A DNA stretch of 64,000 nt from positions 1,426,001 through 1,490,000 of the forward strand of contig OZ244590.1 in assembly GCA_965218205.1 (NCBI GenBank). Reading direction: 5' to 3'. Shown here one piece after another: positions 19,748 to 28,534 of the stretch (its first letter is position 1; every line of letters begins with the position of its first letter). The stretch comes from CBDDCA01 sp965218205 (GTDB taxonomy: Bacteria; Spirochaetota; Spirochaetia; WTKD01; G963693115). The notes under the pieces were generated by a model. It worked only from the letters and a program-made list of their open reading frames with translations, made no database searches and was not told the DNA's origin. Made by a program: the position numbers and the translations under genes.

Positions 19748-19908
19748 AAAGATCTCCTTTATTAATTATTATCCATATTGTGTGTTTATCATTACACAAT
19801 GAACAACTATCATTATAGTACAAATACTATTTTTTTGTGGTATCTTGCAAAGAGAAAAATACATACAAATAAGGTGTACACATATATTACCTTTAGCACT
19901 AGAAACTA
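19748..19908. other. Intergenic region, divergently placed leader and MTase 3' end
   Basis: It holds the ribosome-binding site of the lipoprotein (AAGGAG near 19752-19757) and presumably its promoter. AT-rich -10-like hexamers are present but I cannot single one out. No gene is seen. Confidence 0.4.
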
Positions 19909-20826
19909 TCACAGAGTCATGGGTAATAAAGATCTATATGAAGATAGTCGTTTTTCTGCCAAATCAATATATTCTTTACAAGTGTCAAATCCAACAAAAT
20001 TTCTATTTGATGTAAGCGCTGCTATACCAGTAGTACCACTCCCTATAAATGGATCAAGAATTATATCATTTGTAAAAGAAAATAATTGAATAAGTCTAAA
20101 TGGTAACTCAACAGGAAATGGAGCAGGATGCCCTACTCGTCTTGCCGATTCTGCATTAAAAGTCCATATTGATTTTGTCCATTCAATAAAATTTTGTTTC
20201 AAAATAGTATTTTGTTTCCTCTCTTTCTCTTTTTGTGTCCGTTCACGTTTATATTCCCCCTTAGAAAAAATAAGAATATACTCATGAGTATCTCTCAATG
20301 TAGGATTAGACGCTGACATCCAGCTCCCCCATGCAGTAGAAGAACTAGCACTAGCTGCCTTATTCCAAATAATCTCCCCTCTCATATTAAAGCCTATATC
20401 TATCATAATGGTAGAAATATAATCACTAAGAGGAATATATGGTTTTCTCCCTACATTTGCTATGTTAATACAAGCTCTGCCTCCATTCACAAGCACTCTA
20501 TATGTTTCCTTAAAAACAGTATTAAGCATATGGAGATACTCCTGTAATGATAAATCTTCATCATATTCTTTAGAAACATTATAAGGAGGAGAAGTAATCA
20601 TAAGATGTAACGAATTATCAGGAATAACAGACATATCCTCAGCATTTCCTACAATATTAGTATTTAATAAATGATCAGGAAAATCATTTACTTCATAGGA
20701 TGCTATCGTATGTACCACATTTTCGTATAACTTGGAATTATAGAAAGGTGTAGAATTATGATTTACTCTTCCCTTTACTCCAAACGAACTTGTAGCTGTA
20801 TTGGTAGTAGAAGTATATTTACTCAT
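19909..20826 (-). CDS. Type II DNA methyltransferase, beta class (probably N4-cytosine)
   Basis: The catalytic motif IV TSPPYNV is at about residue 75 and the AdoMet-binding motif I DPFIGSGTT at about residue 260, an order that marks the beta class. Ser-Pro-Pro-Tyr favours N4-cytosine methylation, though some N6-adenine enzymes share it. Other family blocks are INIANVGRKPYIPL, GEIIWNKAASASSS and AWGSWMSASNPTLRD, with EYILIFSKG. The length of 305 is normal. It overlaps the upstream endonuclease gene by eight bases, so the pair is translationally coupled and forms a restriction-modification system. The recognition sequence cannot be read from the protein. Confidence 0.9.
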   Translation of the reverse strand: MSKYTSTTNTATSSFGVKGRVNHNSTPFYNSKLYENVVHTIASYEVNDFPDHLLNTNIVGNAEDMSVIPDNSLHLMITSPPYNVSKEYDEDLSLQEYLHMLNTVFKETYRVLVNGGRACINIANVGRKPYIPLSDYISTIMIDIGFNMRGEIIWNKAASASSSTAWGSWMSASNPTLRDTHEYILIFSKGEYKRERTQKEKERKQNTILKQNFIEWTKSIWTFNAESARRVGHPAPFPVELPFRLIQLFSFTNDIILDPFIGSGTTGIAALTSNRNFVGFDTCKEYIDLAEKRLSSYRSLLPMTL

Positions 20827-21697
20827 TAGATACCTCTCTCAACAATGAAAAAAATTTTTCTGCTTTCTCTATAGCTTTAGCTTCCTTAGAAGCAACTGTT
20901 ATTATATTTCCTAATTTCTCTTTTGGTATCATAGAAGAAAAAAAGTAGAGATTATTTTGTAGAAGAGAAACAATATATTTCTGTAATGCACAATAATGAG
21001 AAAATAATTGAAATCCTCTGTTGTTAGATTGCTCAATACCTTTACTTTCAGGATATAATGAAATAAACCCTTGTATAACCCCAGACTGCTTTAGAGTATC
21101 TACTTTCACTATATAATTTCGTGATATAGGACTATTTCCTACAATAATAATAGGAATAGTAGAAGCATAGCGTCCTGATACACGAATATTTACTGCTTTC
21201 CCTATTGCTTTAAGCATAGAATCTGAACGCAATAATGATGGACATCCTTTATGAGTAACCATATCACCTACAAATTCTAATGTATTAGAAACCTCATTAT
21301 ATGCATAATTATTCACAATACTCATCTTAATTTCAAATATAGCTTTTATATGATCAGGTGTCTGATGAGAATAATTTGTAGAACAAAAAGCAATGTCAGC
21401 AGGACTTGCTGCACTAAGCCCTAATTCAGGACAAACAACAGTATCTAACGCATACAATCCTAACGATTTTGCAATAGGCTGTAAAAAATTCTTACACCAT
21501 TGCTCCGTATACCTCCCTATAAGTGCATTTCTACTTTGTAATGTTCTCCCTTCAGTACTTTTTCCTTTAGGGGCATATGCAAAAAATCCTGCATCTAGTT
21601 TATAAAATAGCTGTTCAGGAGAAGCAAATGATTGTAATGCTTGATAAAAAAATTTTTTTTCATCATCTATGTTCCAAAATTTTCTTGCGTGATCCAC
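20819..21697 (-). CDS. Putative type II restriction endonuclease (PD-(D/E)xK)
   Basis: This 292-residue protein has no transmembrane or signal sequence. Residues SPAD (Asp101) and FEIK (Glu122, Lys124) form a plausible PD-(D/E)xK nuclease site, with strand-like hydrophobic residues around the E-x-K. Its position directly upstream of, and overlapping, a beta-class methyltransferase is the main reason for the call. The start is GTG at 21697 with AAGGAG five bases before it; the nearest ATG lies upstream of that SD. No controller-protein gene accompanies the pair. The family is not otherwise recognised, so specificity is unknown. Confidence 0.7.
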   Translation of the reverse strand: MDHARKFWNIDDEKKFFYQALQSFASPEQLFYKLDAGFFAYAPKGKSTEGRTLQSRNALIGRYTEQWCKNFLQPIAKSLGLYALDTVVCPELGLSAASPADIAFCSTNYSHQTPDHIKAIFEIKMSIVNNYAYNEVSNTLEFVGDMVTHKGCPSLLRSDSMLKAIGKAVNIRVSGRYASTIPIIIVGNSPISRNYIVKVDTLKQSGVIQGFISLYPESKGIEQSNNRGFQLFSHYCALQKYIVSLLQNNLYFFSSMIPKEKLGNIITVASKEAKAIEKAEKFFSLLREVSNE

Positions 21698-21754
21698 AGT
21701 ATCTCCTTTTTCATAAAAACATATCCGCTACTATTCATCCCTCAGTAAAATATA

Positions 21755-22357
21755 CTACAGTACAAAAGCTCCTTTGATTTGCATATTGTGTATTGCTTTA
21801 TCCTCATCACCTTCCTTCAGGTTCACTGCCCTGCATGCCTGCTTAAGCAATCCAACCCTATAGCCTAACTCCAATGCATCTATTACCGTAAAATACACAC
21901 AATAATCAGTAGCTAATCCACATACATGTAATTCTTGTATCTTATGAGAACAAAGCACATCGTCCAACTCTGTTTTATTGCGATAAGTATCAAAAAAAGC
22001 ACTATAACTATCAATATCAGAATTAGCACCTTTCTTAAGATAATAATCTATTGTATGTCCATGCTGTGCTATCTCTCTATGAAGCTCTGCACCATAGGTC
22101 TCCTGTACACAATGATCTGGCCATACTATTTGTGGTATATCATGTTCTACTATAATAGTATCTCCGCTCTTTTTTCCATGTCTTGATGCAAAGCTTATAT
22201 GGCACTCTGGATGCCAATCCATTGTTGCTACAATAAAGTCATATGTTTCCATATACTGTGTTATCTTTGGAACTATCTCATTTGATTGTGGTACTGCCAA
22301 AGCCCCGCCTTCTAAAAAATCATGTTGTACATCAACTATAATAAGTGCCGTGTTCAT
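21755..22357 (-). CDS. pncA: Nicotinamidase
   Basis: The enzyme hydrolyses nicotinamide to nicotinate and ammonia for NAD salvage. The full catalytic set is visible: Asp9 in IIVDVQ, metal ligands Asp47, His49 and His53 in MDWHPECHISF, Lys109 in YLKKGAN, and nucleophile Cys153 in GLATDYCV. Its 200 residues fit the family. I prefer the ATG at 22357 because it starts MNTALIIVDVQ, as in homologues; an in-frame GTG five codons upstream falls inside a likely -10 box (TATAAT, 22369-22364). That box would start transcription at or next to the ATG. There is no SD, so the mRNA may be leaderless. Confidence 0.93.
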   Translation of the reverse strand: MNTALIIVDVQHDFLEGGALAVPQSNEIVPKITQYMETYDFIVATMDWHPECHISFASRHGKKSGDTIIVEHDIPQIVWPDHCVQETYGAELHREIAQHGHTIDYYLKKGANSDIDSYSAFFDTYRNKTELDDVLCSHKIQELHVCGLATDYCVYFTVIDALELGYRVGLLKQACRAVNLKEGDEDKAIHNMQIKGAFVL

Positions 22358-22443
22358 GATTTTATTATACACAAGTATATAAAATCATGTATAATAGAAT
22401 TATTAGTATGTAGTTACTATCACATACTACGATATTATATGAA

Positions 22444-22462
22444 TATTCATTAGTAATGAATA
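22444..22462. promoter_or_regulatory. 19-bp perfect palindrome, candidate operator
   Basis: TATTCATTA-G-TAATGAATA has nine-base arms around one base. It sits about 40 bp before the DUF3783-hisC operon start and about 50 bp downstream of a TATAAT (near 22390), where a transcription factor could bind. In AT-rich DNA such palindromes can arise by chance. Confidence 0.3.
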
Positions 22463-22500
22463 CTATAACTTATAAAACTTACAAGAAGGAAACTATACAT

Positions 22501-22749
22501 ATGAGCATTCCTCATAAAGATGCATTACAATTTTTAATGTTACATAATTTCTCAAAAGAAGAAATTTCTCAGATTATGACAGCAGTAAAGCAATTATTTC
22601 CAGAAAAAATAAAAAACAAAACACTCATATTTTCTACTACAACTGAACAATCCAAGAAAATGACAATACAAAATCTTATAGAAGACATGAGCGAAGATCA
22701 CCTTTATCTTTTACAAAACCCACCAAACAAAGAGAACAGTACCTCGTAA
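22501..22749 (+). CDS. Small DUF3783-type protein
   Basis: This 82-residue cytoplasmic protein starts MSIPHKDALQFL at 22501, behind AAGGAAA at 22486. An upstream in-frame ATG at 22456 lacks an SD and overlaps the palindrome, so I reject it. Content such as LMLHNFSKEEISQIMTAVKQLFP recalls the DUF3783 family, small proteins of unknown function found in spirochaetes and clostridia. The stop is three bases before hisC, so they form an operon. No function can be given. Confidence 0.6.
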   Translation: MSIPHKDALQFLMLHNFSKEEISQIMTAVKQLFPEKIKNKTLIFSTTTEQSKKMTIQNLIEDMSEDHLYLLQNPPNKENSTS

Positions 22750-22752
22750 TAT

Positions 22753-23823
22753 ATGAGTAATATCCCTAGCTATCAACCAGGAGCCACAGTAGAACACGGC
22801 ATAAAACTTTCATCAAACGAAGCTCCACTTGGAACATCACAGAAAGTCATTGAGGCTATTTGTAAAGCAGCAAAAAATACATATCGGTATCCTCAACATA
22901 ACCATGATGCACTACATCATATAATTTCAAAAAAACATGCAGTAGCACAGGACAATATACTATGCGGAAATGGTTCTGACGAACTTATATGTTTTATCAC
23001 TCAAGAATACCTACAGCCTAAAGATACAGTCATCGTAGGTACTCCTTCTTTTTCTATTTATACTATCGCAAGCTCTCTTGCAAAAGCTACTGTTGTAGCA
23101 AGCCCACTAAAAAACTGGCATTTTAATATAGAGCATATTCTTGACACTATAGACAATACAAAAATACTGTTTTTGTGTTCTCCTAACAACCCAACTGGCA
23201 CATGCATAGCCCCACAAGAGATAATGACTCTCCTACAAGAAATACCTGAGACAGTATATATTGTTCTTGATTTAGCGTATATTGATTTTGTAGAAAAAAA
23301 ATATACCATAGATTACAAAAACTTACTTTCTACGCATCCAAATATAATACTGTTACACACCCTTTCAAAAGCGTATGGCATAGCAGGACTTCGGGTAGGG
23401 TATGCTATTGCAAACACACAGATCATTTCTGCACTTACTCCTCACCGTATGCCTTTCAATATCAATACTCTTGCCTTTATTGCAGCACAAGAAGCACTTT
23501 TAGACACTGTACACTATAACAATACATTACAGCATGTAGAGAAAGAACGAGCACGATTACTCAAAGAATATACACAACTAGGGTGTAATCCTATACCTAG
23601 CCAAGCAAACTTCATTACTCTGTTTCCTCCCCTTTCTCGTATAAAAGAATATCATAAAAAATATGGTACTATAGCTCAAGCCATATTTCACTATTTTTTA
23701 CAACAAGATCCTCCTATTAGCATACGCCCACTTAATTCATTTGGACTTGATTCTGGCATACGCATAAGTATAGGAACAGAACAAGAGAATGATCTTGTGC
23801 TTAATAGACTTTCACAGCTTTAA
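22753..23823 (+). CDS. hisC: Histidinol-phosphate aminotransferase-like enzyme
   Basis: This class I/II PLP-dependent aminotransferase has 356 residues. Hallmarks in order are IKLSSNEAPLG at the N-terminus (the LxxNExPxG substrate loop), YRYPQ, GNGSDELI, CSPNNPTGT, and the PLP-lysine in TLSKAYGIAGLRVGYA near residue 206, with a terminal Arg in GIRISIGT. This matches HisC, which transaminates imidazole-acetol phosphate, although related enzymes act on aromatic amino acids. No other his genes are present, so the role could be broader. Its end overlaps the convergent PII-like gene by 12 bases. Confidence 0.85.
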   Translation: MSNIPSYQPGATVEHGIKLSSNEAPLGTSQKVIEAICKAAKNTYRYPQHNHDALHHIISKKHAVAQDNILCGNGSDELICFITQEYLQPKDTVIVGTPSFSIYTIASSLAKATVVASPLKNWHFNIEHILDTIDNTKILFLCSPNNPTGTCIAPQEIMTLLQEIPETVYIVLDLAYIDFVEKKYTIDYKNLLSTHPNIILLHTLSKAYGIAGLRVGYAIANTQIISALTPHRMPFNINTLAFIAAQEALLDTVHYNNTLQHVEKERARLLKEYTQLGCNPIPSQANFITLFPPLSRIKEYHKKYGTIAQAIFHYFLQQDPPISIRPLNSFGLDSGIRISIGTEQENDLVLNRLSQL

Positions 23824-24231
23824 TATCATCTTTAATATGTCTATTGATCCTGGGACTAATTTAATCTTTTGCACAATTTCTTGAATCTGCTGTACATGTT
23901 CTTTCATAACGGTAGTATCATAATCTTTAATATCAACAGCATGCGAATCTGATATAAACATCTTCATTGTATTCGCTGGATTATTATGCTTTATCACTAT
24001 GAGCATAGCTTGCAAAGCACGTATCGCTTCAATAGAGTCAGTAAATATGAGACAGTAAAAGTTAATTTCAGGCCAAACAGAATCACCTCTTGCTTCACCA
24101 TTGCTTCCTTTTCCTTGTTTCATTTCAAAAATAGAAAAATGCTGCTGAGGCAGTTTATCTTCCATTTCTTCTATAAATTCACTTAGCAACTCATTATTTG
24201 AAAATATTTCAATTCTTTTCATACTTTTCAT
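23812..24231 (-). CDS. PII-like RND-transporter-associated protein (PG0541 type)
   Basis: This soluble 139-residue protein has the stretch GEARGDSVWPEINFYCLIF, matching the GDAVWPEEN block typical of the PG0541 family. That family consists of small ferredoxin/PII-like-fold proteins encoded next to AcrB-type RND transporters. The gene is the last of the efflux operon, 23 bp after the pump gene on the same strand, and ends by overlapping hisC tail to tail. The start at 24231 has AGGAA nine bases before. A regulatory or sensing role for the pump is inferred from position and fold resemblance only. Confidence 0.75.
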   Translation of the reverse strand: MKSMKRIEIFSNNELLSEFIEEMEDKLPQQHFSIFEMKQGKGSNGEARGDSVWPEINFYCLIFTDSIEAIRALQAMLIVIKHNNPANTMKMFISDSHAVDIKDYDTTVMKEHVQQIQEIVQKIKLVPGSIDILKMILKL

Positions 24232-24254
24232 ACTATGTTCCTATTATTCTATGT

Positions 24255-27200
24255 TTATGATGATATATCCGATATATTATTACTACCAGTAGAAGTAAAA
24301 CCAGCTTGTTCTAATACTTGTCTCTCATTCTCTTCTTTCATAGCTCTTCGCTTCTTTTTGCCTTTAGCTCCTAAGTTTAATTTTATCGTATGAAACGAAG
24401 CATATATCAATGGAATAAAAAACAAAGAAAGCAGTGATGATGTTCCTAAGCCTCCTACTAAGGTAAGGGCTAGTGGTTGTAGAAGCTCTGCTCCTGCTAG
24501 AGAGGTCAATGCTAATGGAAGCATCCCTCCAATAGTAGTAAGTGTTGTCATGAGTATGGGCTGAAACCTATCTTTTGCTCCAGCAACTATAGCATCCATA
24601 AGAGCATAGTTTCTTGCTCGTAATGTATTGATACGATCTACTAACACTATCCCGTGATTGACACTAATACCTACTAAAATTACTACCCCAGCTAAAGAAA
24701 ATGCAGAAAGCTGATTAGCAGTAAAAAAGTAAATAAGTATAACTCCCGAGAAAGAAAGAGGAATGGTAAACACAATAAGAAACGGATCAGAGAAAGATTC
24801 AAATTGACTTGCCATAACCCCAAATACAAACACTATAGCGAAAATAAAAATCAACAATAATGTTCGGTTTGTTTTATTCCTATCTTCAAATTCACCTGAA
24901 AAATAATAAGTGATATCCTCGTCTAAAGACAATGAGCTTTGCGAAAACGCTTGACGTGAATCAACAATGGCTTTATCTATTGTATACCCTTGTGCGAGAC
25001 GTGCTGATAAAGTAACAGTACGGGAGGCATTTTCACGAAGTATGGTCTGTTCTGCATTAGACAAATCACGTAGCGTAAGATTCGCAAGAGGAACGCGTGC
25101 CTTTGGTGTTTTAATGTACAGCTGTTGAAATAAATCAGCTCTGTTTTTATCTGAATCTTGTAATTTCATAACAATATCATATTCTTTTGAACCTTGAGAA
25201 TAAGTAGAGACTTTACTATCAGACACTGCTAGCTTTAGCTCATCACTCACTCCTCTTACAGTTAAGCCATAGGCATTTGCACGTTCTCTATCCACACTAA
25301 GAGATATAGCAATATTTGAAGTAGGCAAATCACTTGTCACTGATAAAAAGTTTGGAAGATTACGAAGAATAGCAGAAAATTGCTCTGATGCGACTTTTAA
25401 TTTGTCAAGATCATCCGATTGTATCTTAAGTTCAAAACCACCACCAAAGTTAGGTCCACCACCTTGAAGAAAATTTGTTATTCTAATAGAAATAGAATAT
25501 TCTTTCGCAATCTCATTCAATGTATCAAGCAATTTTTCATACAACTTTGTCTGTATAAAATCTGTAAACTTAATACTCAACGATGCTTTATATAAACCAC
25601 TATCAAAAATGGAAGTAGCAGAACCTCCTCCTACTATTTCTAACTGAGTACTCTCTACTTCAGGTAAGAGAGGGCGAATTCTTTTTTCAAAATCCAGTGC
25701 AGTTGTATACATTTGCTCATTAGTAGTACCAGCAGCAAAAGTAAATTTCACCTCTATCCCTTCTTGTGCAAACGATGGGAGAAAACTAAACCCTAAACTA
25801 GTAACAAGCAAGAAAGGAAGAAATGCTATTACTATAATAGAAAGAATAAATCGTTTTCTGCGTCGTACAATATAGCCTAATATTGCTTGATATATATTTT
25901 CTATAGATGCAAATATCCATTCAAAGAAAGAGTTTATTTTGCCAATAACCCCTTTTGTTTTATTGATATGGAGTGGAATAAATGTACTCGTAAGCACTGG
26001 TACTAAAAAAATAGCAGTAAGATATGAGATTATAATAGATACAACAATAGCAAAGCCTAGATTAGTAAAAAAAGCACCGACAACCCCAAGTTCTCTTTCA
26101 AATAAAAGCATAGGCAAAAATACCAATACAGTAGTTATAGTAGAAGCAAATACAGGCACTGCCATTTCAGATACACCATATTCTGCTGCAGGTAAAAGAT
26201 TGACATTATTTTTTCGTTTATTATATATGTTTTCAAGCACTACTATTGAATTATCGACAATGAGTCCAATACCCATTGCCAAGCCCGCCAACGTCATAAA
26301 GTTAAGGGTAATACCATAATAATACATAGTCATAATAGTAAGCACTATAGAAATTGGTATTGATACAGCAACCGAAGCAACCGAAGAAATATTACGTAAA
26401 AAGAGTATCAGAACTAATAATGCTAGTAACCCACCAGAAAGTGCAGTTTTACTGACTGCGGAAAGTATTCTATTGATAAATTCTGAAAAATCTTGAAATA
26501 CTTCAAATTCAAAATCATCAGGACTTATCGTATCAAGACGCTTTAGCTCATTACGTATATTTTGAGCAACTTCAACTATATTTGAATCGTTATCCTTAAA
26601 GAAAATAACATCTACTGCAGGTTTGTCATTTAAGTAAATTTGTCTTGCTTCATCTCCATACTTAAATGAAACATCAGCAATATCTCTTAATCGAACATAG
26701 ACACTATCGTTTCCATTTATTTTTCGTTCAGCAACAATAATATTTCTTACATCGTCTACTTTCTCATATTTTCCTTCAAAAACTACCCCTACTTGCTTAA
26801 ATGTAGTATCAATAGTACCAATAGGTCCACCGTATCCATTTGCTTTAATAGTCTTTTGTAGCTCTCCAAGTGTAAGATCATATGCACTTAAACGATTAAG
26901 AGAAACATCTATAATAATTTGCTTAGGTACTCCTCCTGAGACAATAACAAGGGAAACTCCATTTATTTGCTCTAAATAATTGATAAGAGTATTATCTATA
27001 TACTCACGAATCTCATTATGATTACGATTTGCCTTAATAAGCACAGACATAACGGGATCTCCGCTTGCACCAAAGCGAAATATCTGTGGCTTATCAGCTT
27101 CAGAGGGTAACACATTTTCAATAGTATCTATTGCTGAACGTAAATTATCTATGTTCTTATCCATGCCACTTTTATACTTAAATGTAACATAAATACTACT

Positions 27201-27464
27201 AGAGCCTTCATTTGTCGTTGAAGTAACTTTTTCTATATTATCAATAGAATTGATAGCTCTTTCAATTGGCTTAGTAATGGTATCCTCAATTAACTCAGGA
27301 CTTGCACCAGGATAATTAGTATACACAGATACTTCATTAAATTCTACACTTGGACGAAAATCAATAGGAATATCAGTAATAACAGATATACTAAAAATAA
27401 GCAATACAACAAAAATGATAAGTACTGTCTTAGGTCGCCTTGTTACTGTTGAAAATACACTCAT
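24255..27464 (-). CDS. RND-family efflux transporter, AcrB-like
   Basis: This is a proton-driven inner-membrane pump of 1,069 residues, the normal length. Architecture: N-terminal transmembrane helix, a large periplasmic porter domain, central helices with SIPISIVLTIMTMYYYGITLNFMTLAGLAMGIGLIVDNSIVVLENI (given as separate blocks: GLAMGIGLIVDNSIVVLEN is the proton-relay helix), a second periplasmic half, then the C-terminal six helices with GVVILVGISVNHGIVLVDRI. FERELGVVGAFF and ALTSLAGAELLQPLA are conserved loops. It follows the adaptor gene by 29 bp and has GGAGG eight bases upstream of its ATG. Together with HlyD and TolC it makes a tripartite pump. The substrate (drug, lipid or metal) is not decidable; acidic pairs typical of heavy-metal pumps are absent, favouring the HAE class. 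Confidence 0.93.
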   Translation of the reverse strand: MSVFSTVTRRPKTVLIIFVVLLIFSISVITDIPIDFRPSVEFNEVSVYTNYPGASPELIEDTITKPIERAINSIDNIEKVTSTTNEGSSSIYVTFKYKSGMDKNIDNLRSAIDTIENVLPSEADKPQIFRFGASGDPVMSVLIKANRNHNEIREYIDNTLINYLEQINGVSLVIVSGGVPKQIIIDVSLNRLSAYDLTLGELQKTIKANGYGGPIGTIDTTFKQVGVVFEGKYEKVDDVRNIIVAERKINGNDSVYVRLRDIADVSFKYGDEARQIYLNDKPAVDVIFFKDNDSNIVEVAQNIRNELKRLDTISPDDFEFEVFQDFSEFINRILSAVSKTALSGGLLALLVLILFLRNISSVASVAVSIPISIVLTIMTMYYYGITLNFMTLAGLAMGIGLIVDNSIVVLENIYNKRKNNVNLLPAAEYGVSEMAVPVFASTITTVLVFLPMLLFERELGVVGAFFTNLGFAIVVSIIISYLTAIFLVPVLTSTFIPLHINKTKGVIGKINSFFEWIFASIENIYQAILGYIVRRRKRFILSIIVIAFLPFLLVTSLGFSFLPSFAQEGIEVKFTFAAGTTNEQMYTTALDFEKRIRPLLPEVESTQLEIVGGGSATSIFDSGLYKASLSIKFTDFIQTKLYEKLLDTLNEIAKEYSISIRITNFLQGGGPNFGGGFELKIQSDDLDKLKVASEQFSAILRNLPNFLSVTSDLPTSNIAISLSVDRERANAYGLTVRGVSDELKLAVSDSKVSTYSQGSKEYDIVMKLQDSDKNRADLFQQLYIKTPKARVPLANLTLRDLSNAEQTILRENASRTVTLSARLAQGYTIDKAIVDSRQAFSQSSLSLDEDITYYFSGEFEDRNKTNRTLLLIFIFAIVFVFGVMASQFESFSDPFLIVFTIPLSFSGVILIYFFTANQLSAFSLAGVVILVGISVNHGIVLVDRINTLRARNYALMDAIVAGAKDRFQPILMTTLTTIGGMLPLALTSLAGAELLQPLALTLVGGLGTSSLLSLFFIPLIYASFHTIKLNLGAKGKKKRRAMKEENERQVLEQAGFTSTGSNNISDISS

Positions 27465-27493
27465 ACTACCTCCACAAATTCCTAAAACTATAA

Positions 27494-28534
27494 CTAATTA
27501 ACATTGCTATTGGTATTTTCTGAAGAAACATTCAAAGGAACATTATCCAGTTCTAACAGTTCTACAAGAGCATTTTCGACAAGAGATTCTTGTCCTGTTA
27601 CTGCGACAATATCTCCTGCTGATAACCCTTCAGTTACTTGATAAAAATCTCCGTCTTCAATACCGAGACTTATTGCTTGAAATACTGCCAATTTTATTCC
27701 ATCTTGTTCAACTATCTTAAATACACCATTCAATGTTTTACCATCTCGAAAACGCTGTACGATATAATCAATACGTACTACTGGAACATCTGGTATTTCT
27801 TCAAGTATCAACTCTACCGTACCAAACATACCACTTTTTAAGCGTTCATCCTGATTTACAAAATCCAGTTTTGCTTTCATAGTATGGGTTACCGAAGAAA
27901 GTACAGAGCTAGCAGTTCTTGTTATAACAGGAAAATTTTCCCCACGAAACGCAATAAGAGATATTGTCCCTCTTATTCCCACTTGTACATCATTGGCATA
28001 TCGTTCTGGTATAAACAATTCTATTTCTAATTCTGAGTTATTTGCTACTTCTGCTATCACCGAATTTGCACTTACTTGATTACCTATCTCTATAAAGATA
28101 GTGCTAATCGTACCTGCTATTGATGCTTTTACAGGACTGAGTAAGAATTTTTCACCTGGTCGTGAAGGATCAATTTGTGCAATAATTTGATTTTTACGCA
28201 CATACTCCCCTTCTTCCACTAATAGTGTATGAAGTACCCCAGAAGTATCTGGTGTGATATTTGCAGAATCTTTTGCTTTAACGCTTCCTTCTATATTGAT
28301 TCTTCGATAAATAGTTTGAGGAACTATTGTTACCGCATTGATACGAAAGCTATCTTCTTCGCCTAAAGCAGCTAGTAAAAGCTCATCTTCTTCAATCACT
28401 TCTCCTTTCTGAGATCTGTTTCCTCCACATGCAATAAATGATACACTGAGATACAATGCTAATGTAACAAGCACGATACTGTGTATCTTATAGCTAATAC
28501 TATTCTTTGTCTTTTTTTTCAATGTATTATACAT
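27494..28534 (-). CDS. RND efflux periplasmic adaptor (HlyD/AcrA family) lipoprotein
   Basis: This 346-residue membrane-fusion protein has a signal peptide ending in SVSFIACGG, so it should be lipid-anchored. The core has the split lipoyl/barrel-sandwich pattern (ITPDTSGVLHTLLVEEGEYVRKNQIIAQID then SPVKASIAGTISTIFIEIGNQV, described here as two halves), with almost no alpha-hairpin between them. A beta-barrel domain and membrane-proximal domain follow, with AVTGQESLVENALVE at the end. The short hairpin is typical of adaptors in spirochaetes and Bacteroidetes. The start overlaps the end of the tolC-like gene by eight bases, and AGGAG precedes the ATG. Confidence 0.9.
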   Translation of the reverse strand: MYNTLKKKTKNSISYKIHSIVLVTLALYLSVSFIACGGNRSQKGEVIEEDELLLAALGEEDSFRINAVTIVPQTIYRRINIEGSVKAKDSANITPDTSGVLHTLLVEEGEYVRKNQIIAQIDPSRPGEKFLLSPVKASIAGTISTIFIEIGNQVSANSVIAEVANNSELEIELFIPERYANDVQVGIRGTISLIAFRGENFPVITRTASSVLSSVTHTMKAKLDFVNQDERLKSGMFGTVELILEEIPDVPVVRIDYIVQRFRDGKTLNGVFKIVEQDGIKLAVFQAISLGIEDGDFYQVTEGLSAGDIVAVTGQESLVENALVELLELDNVPLNVSSENTNSNVN

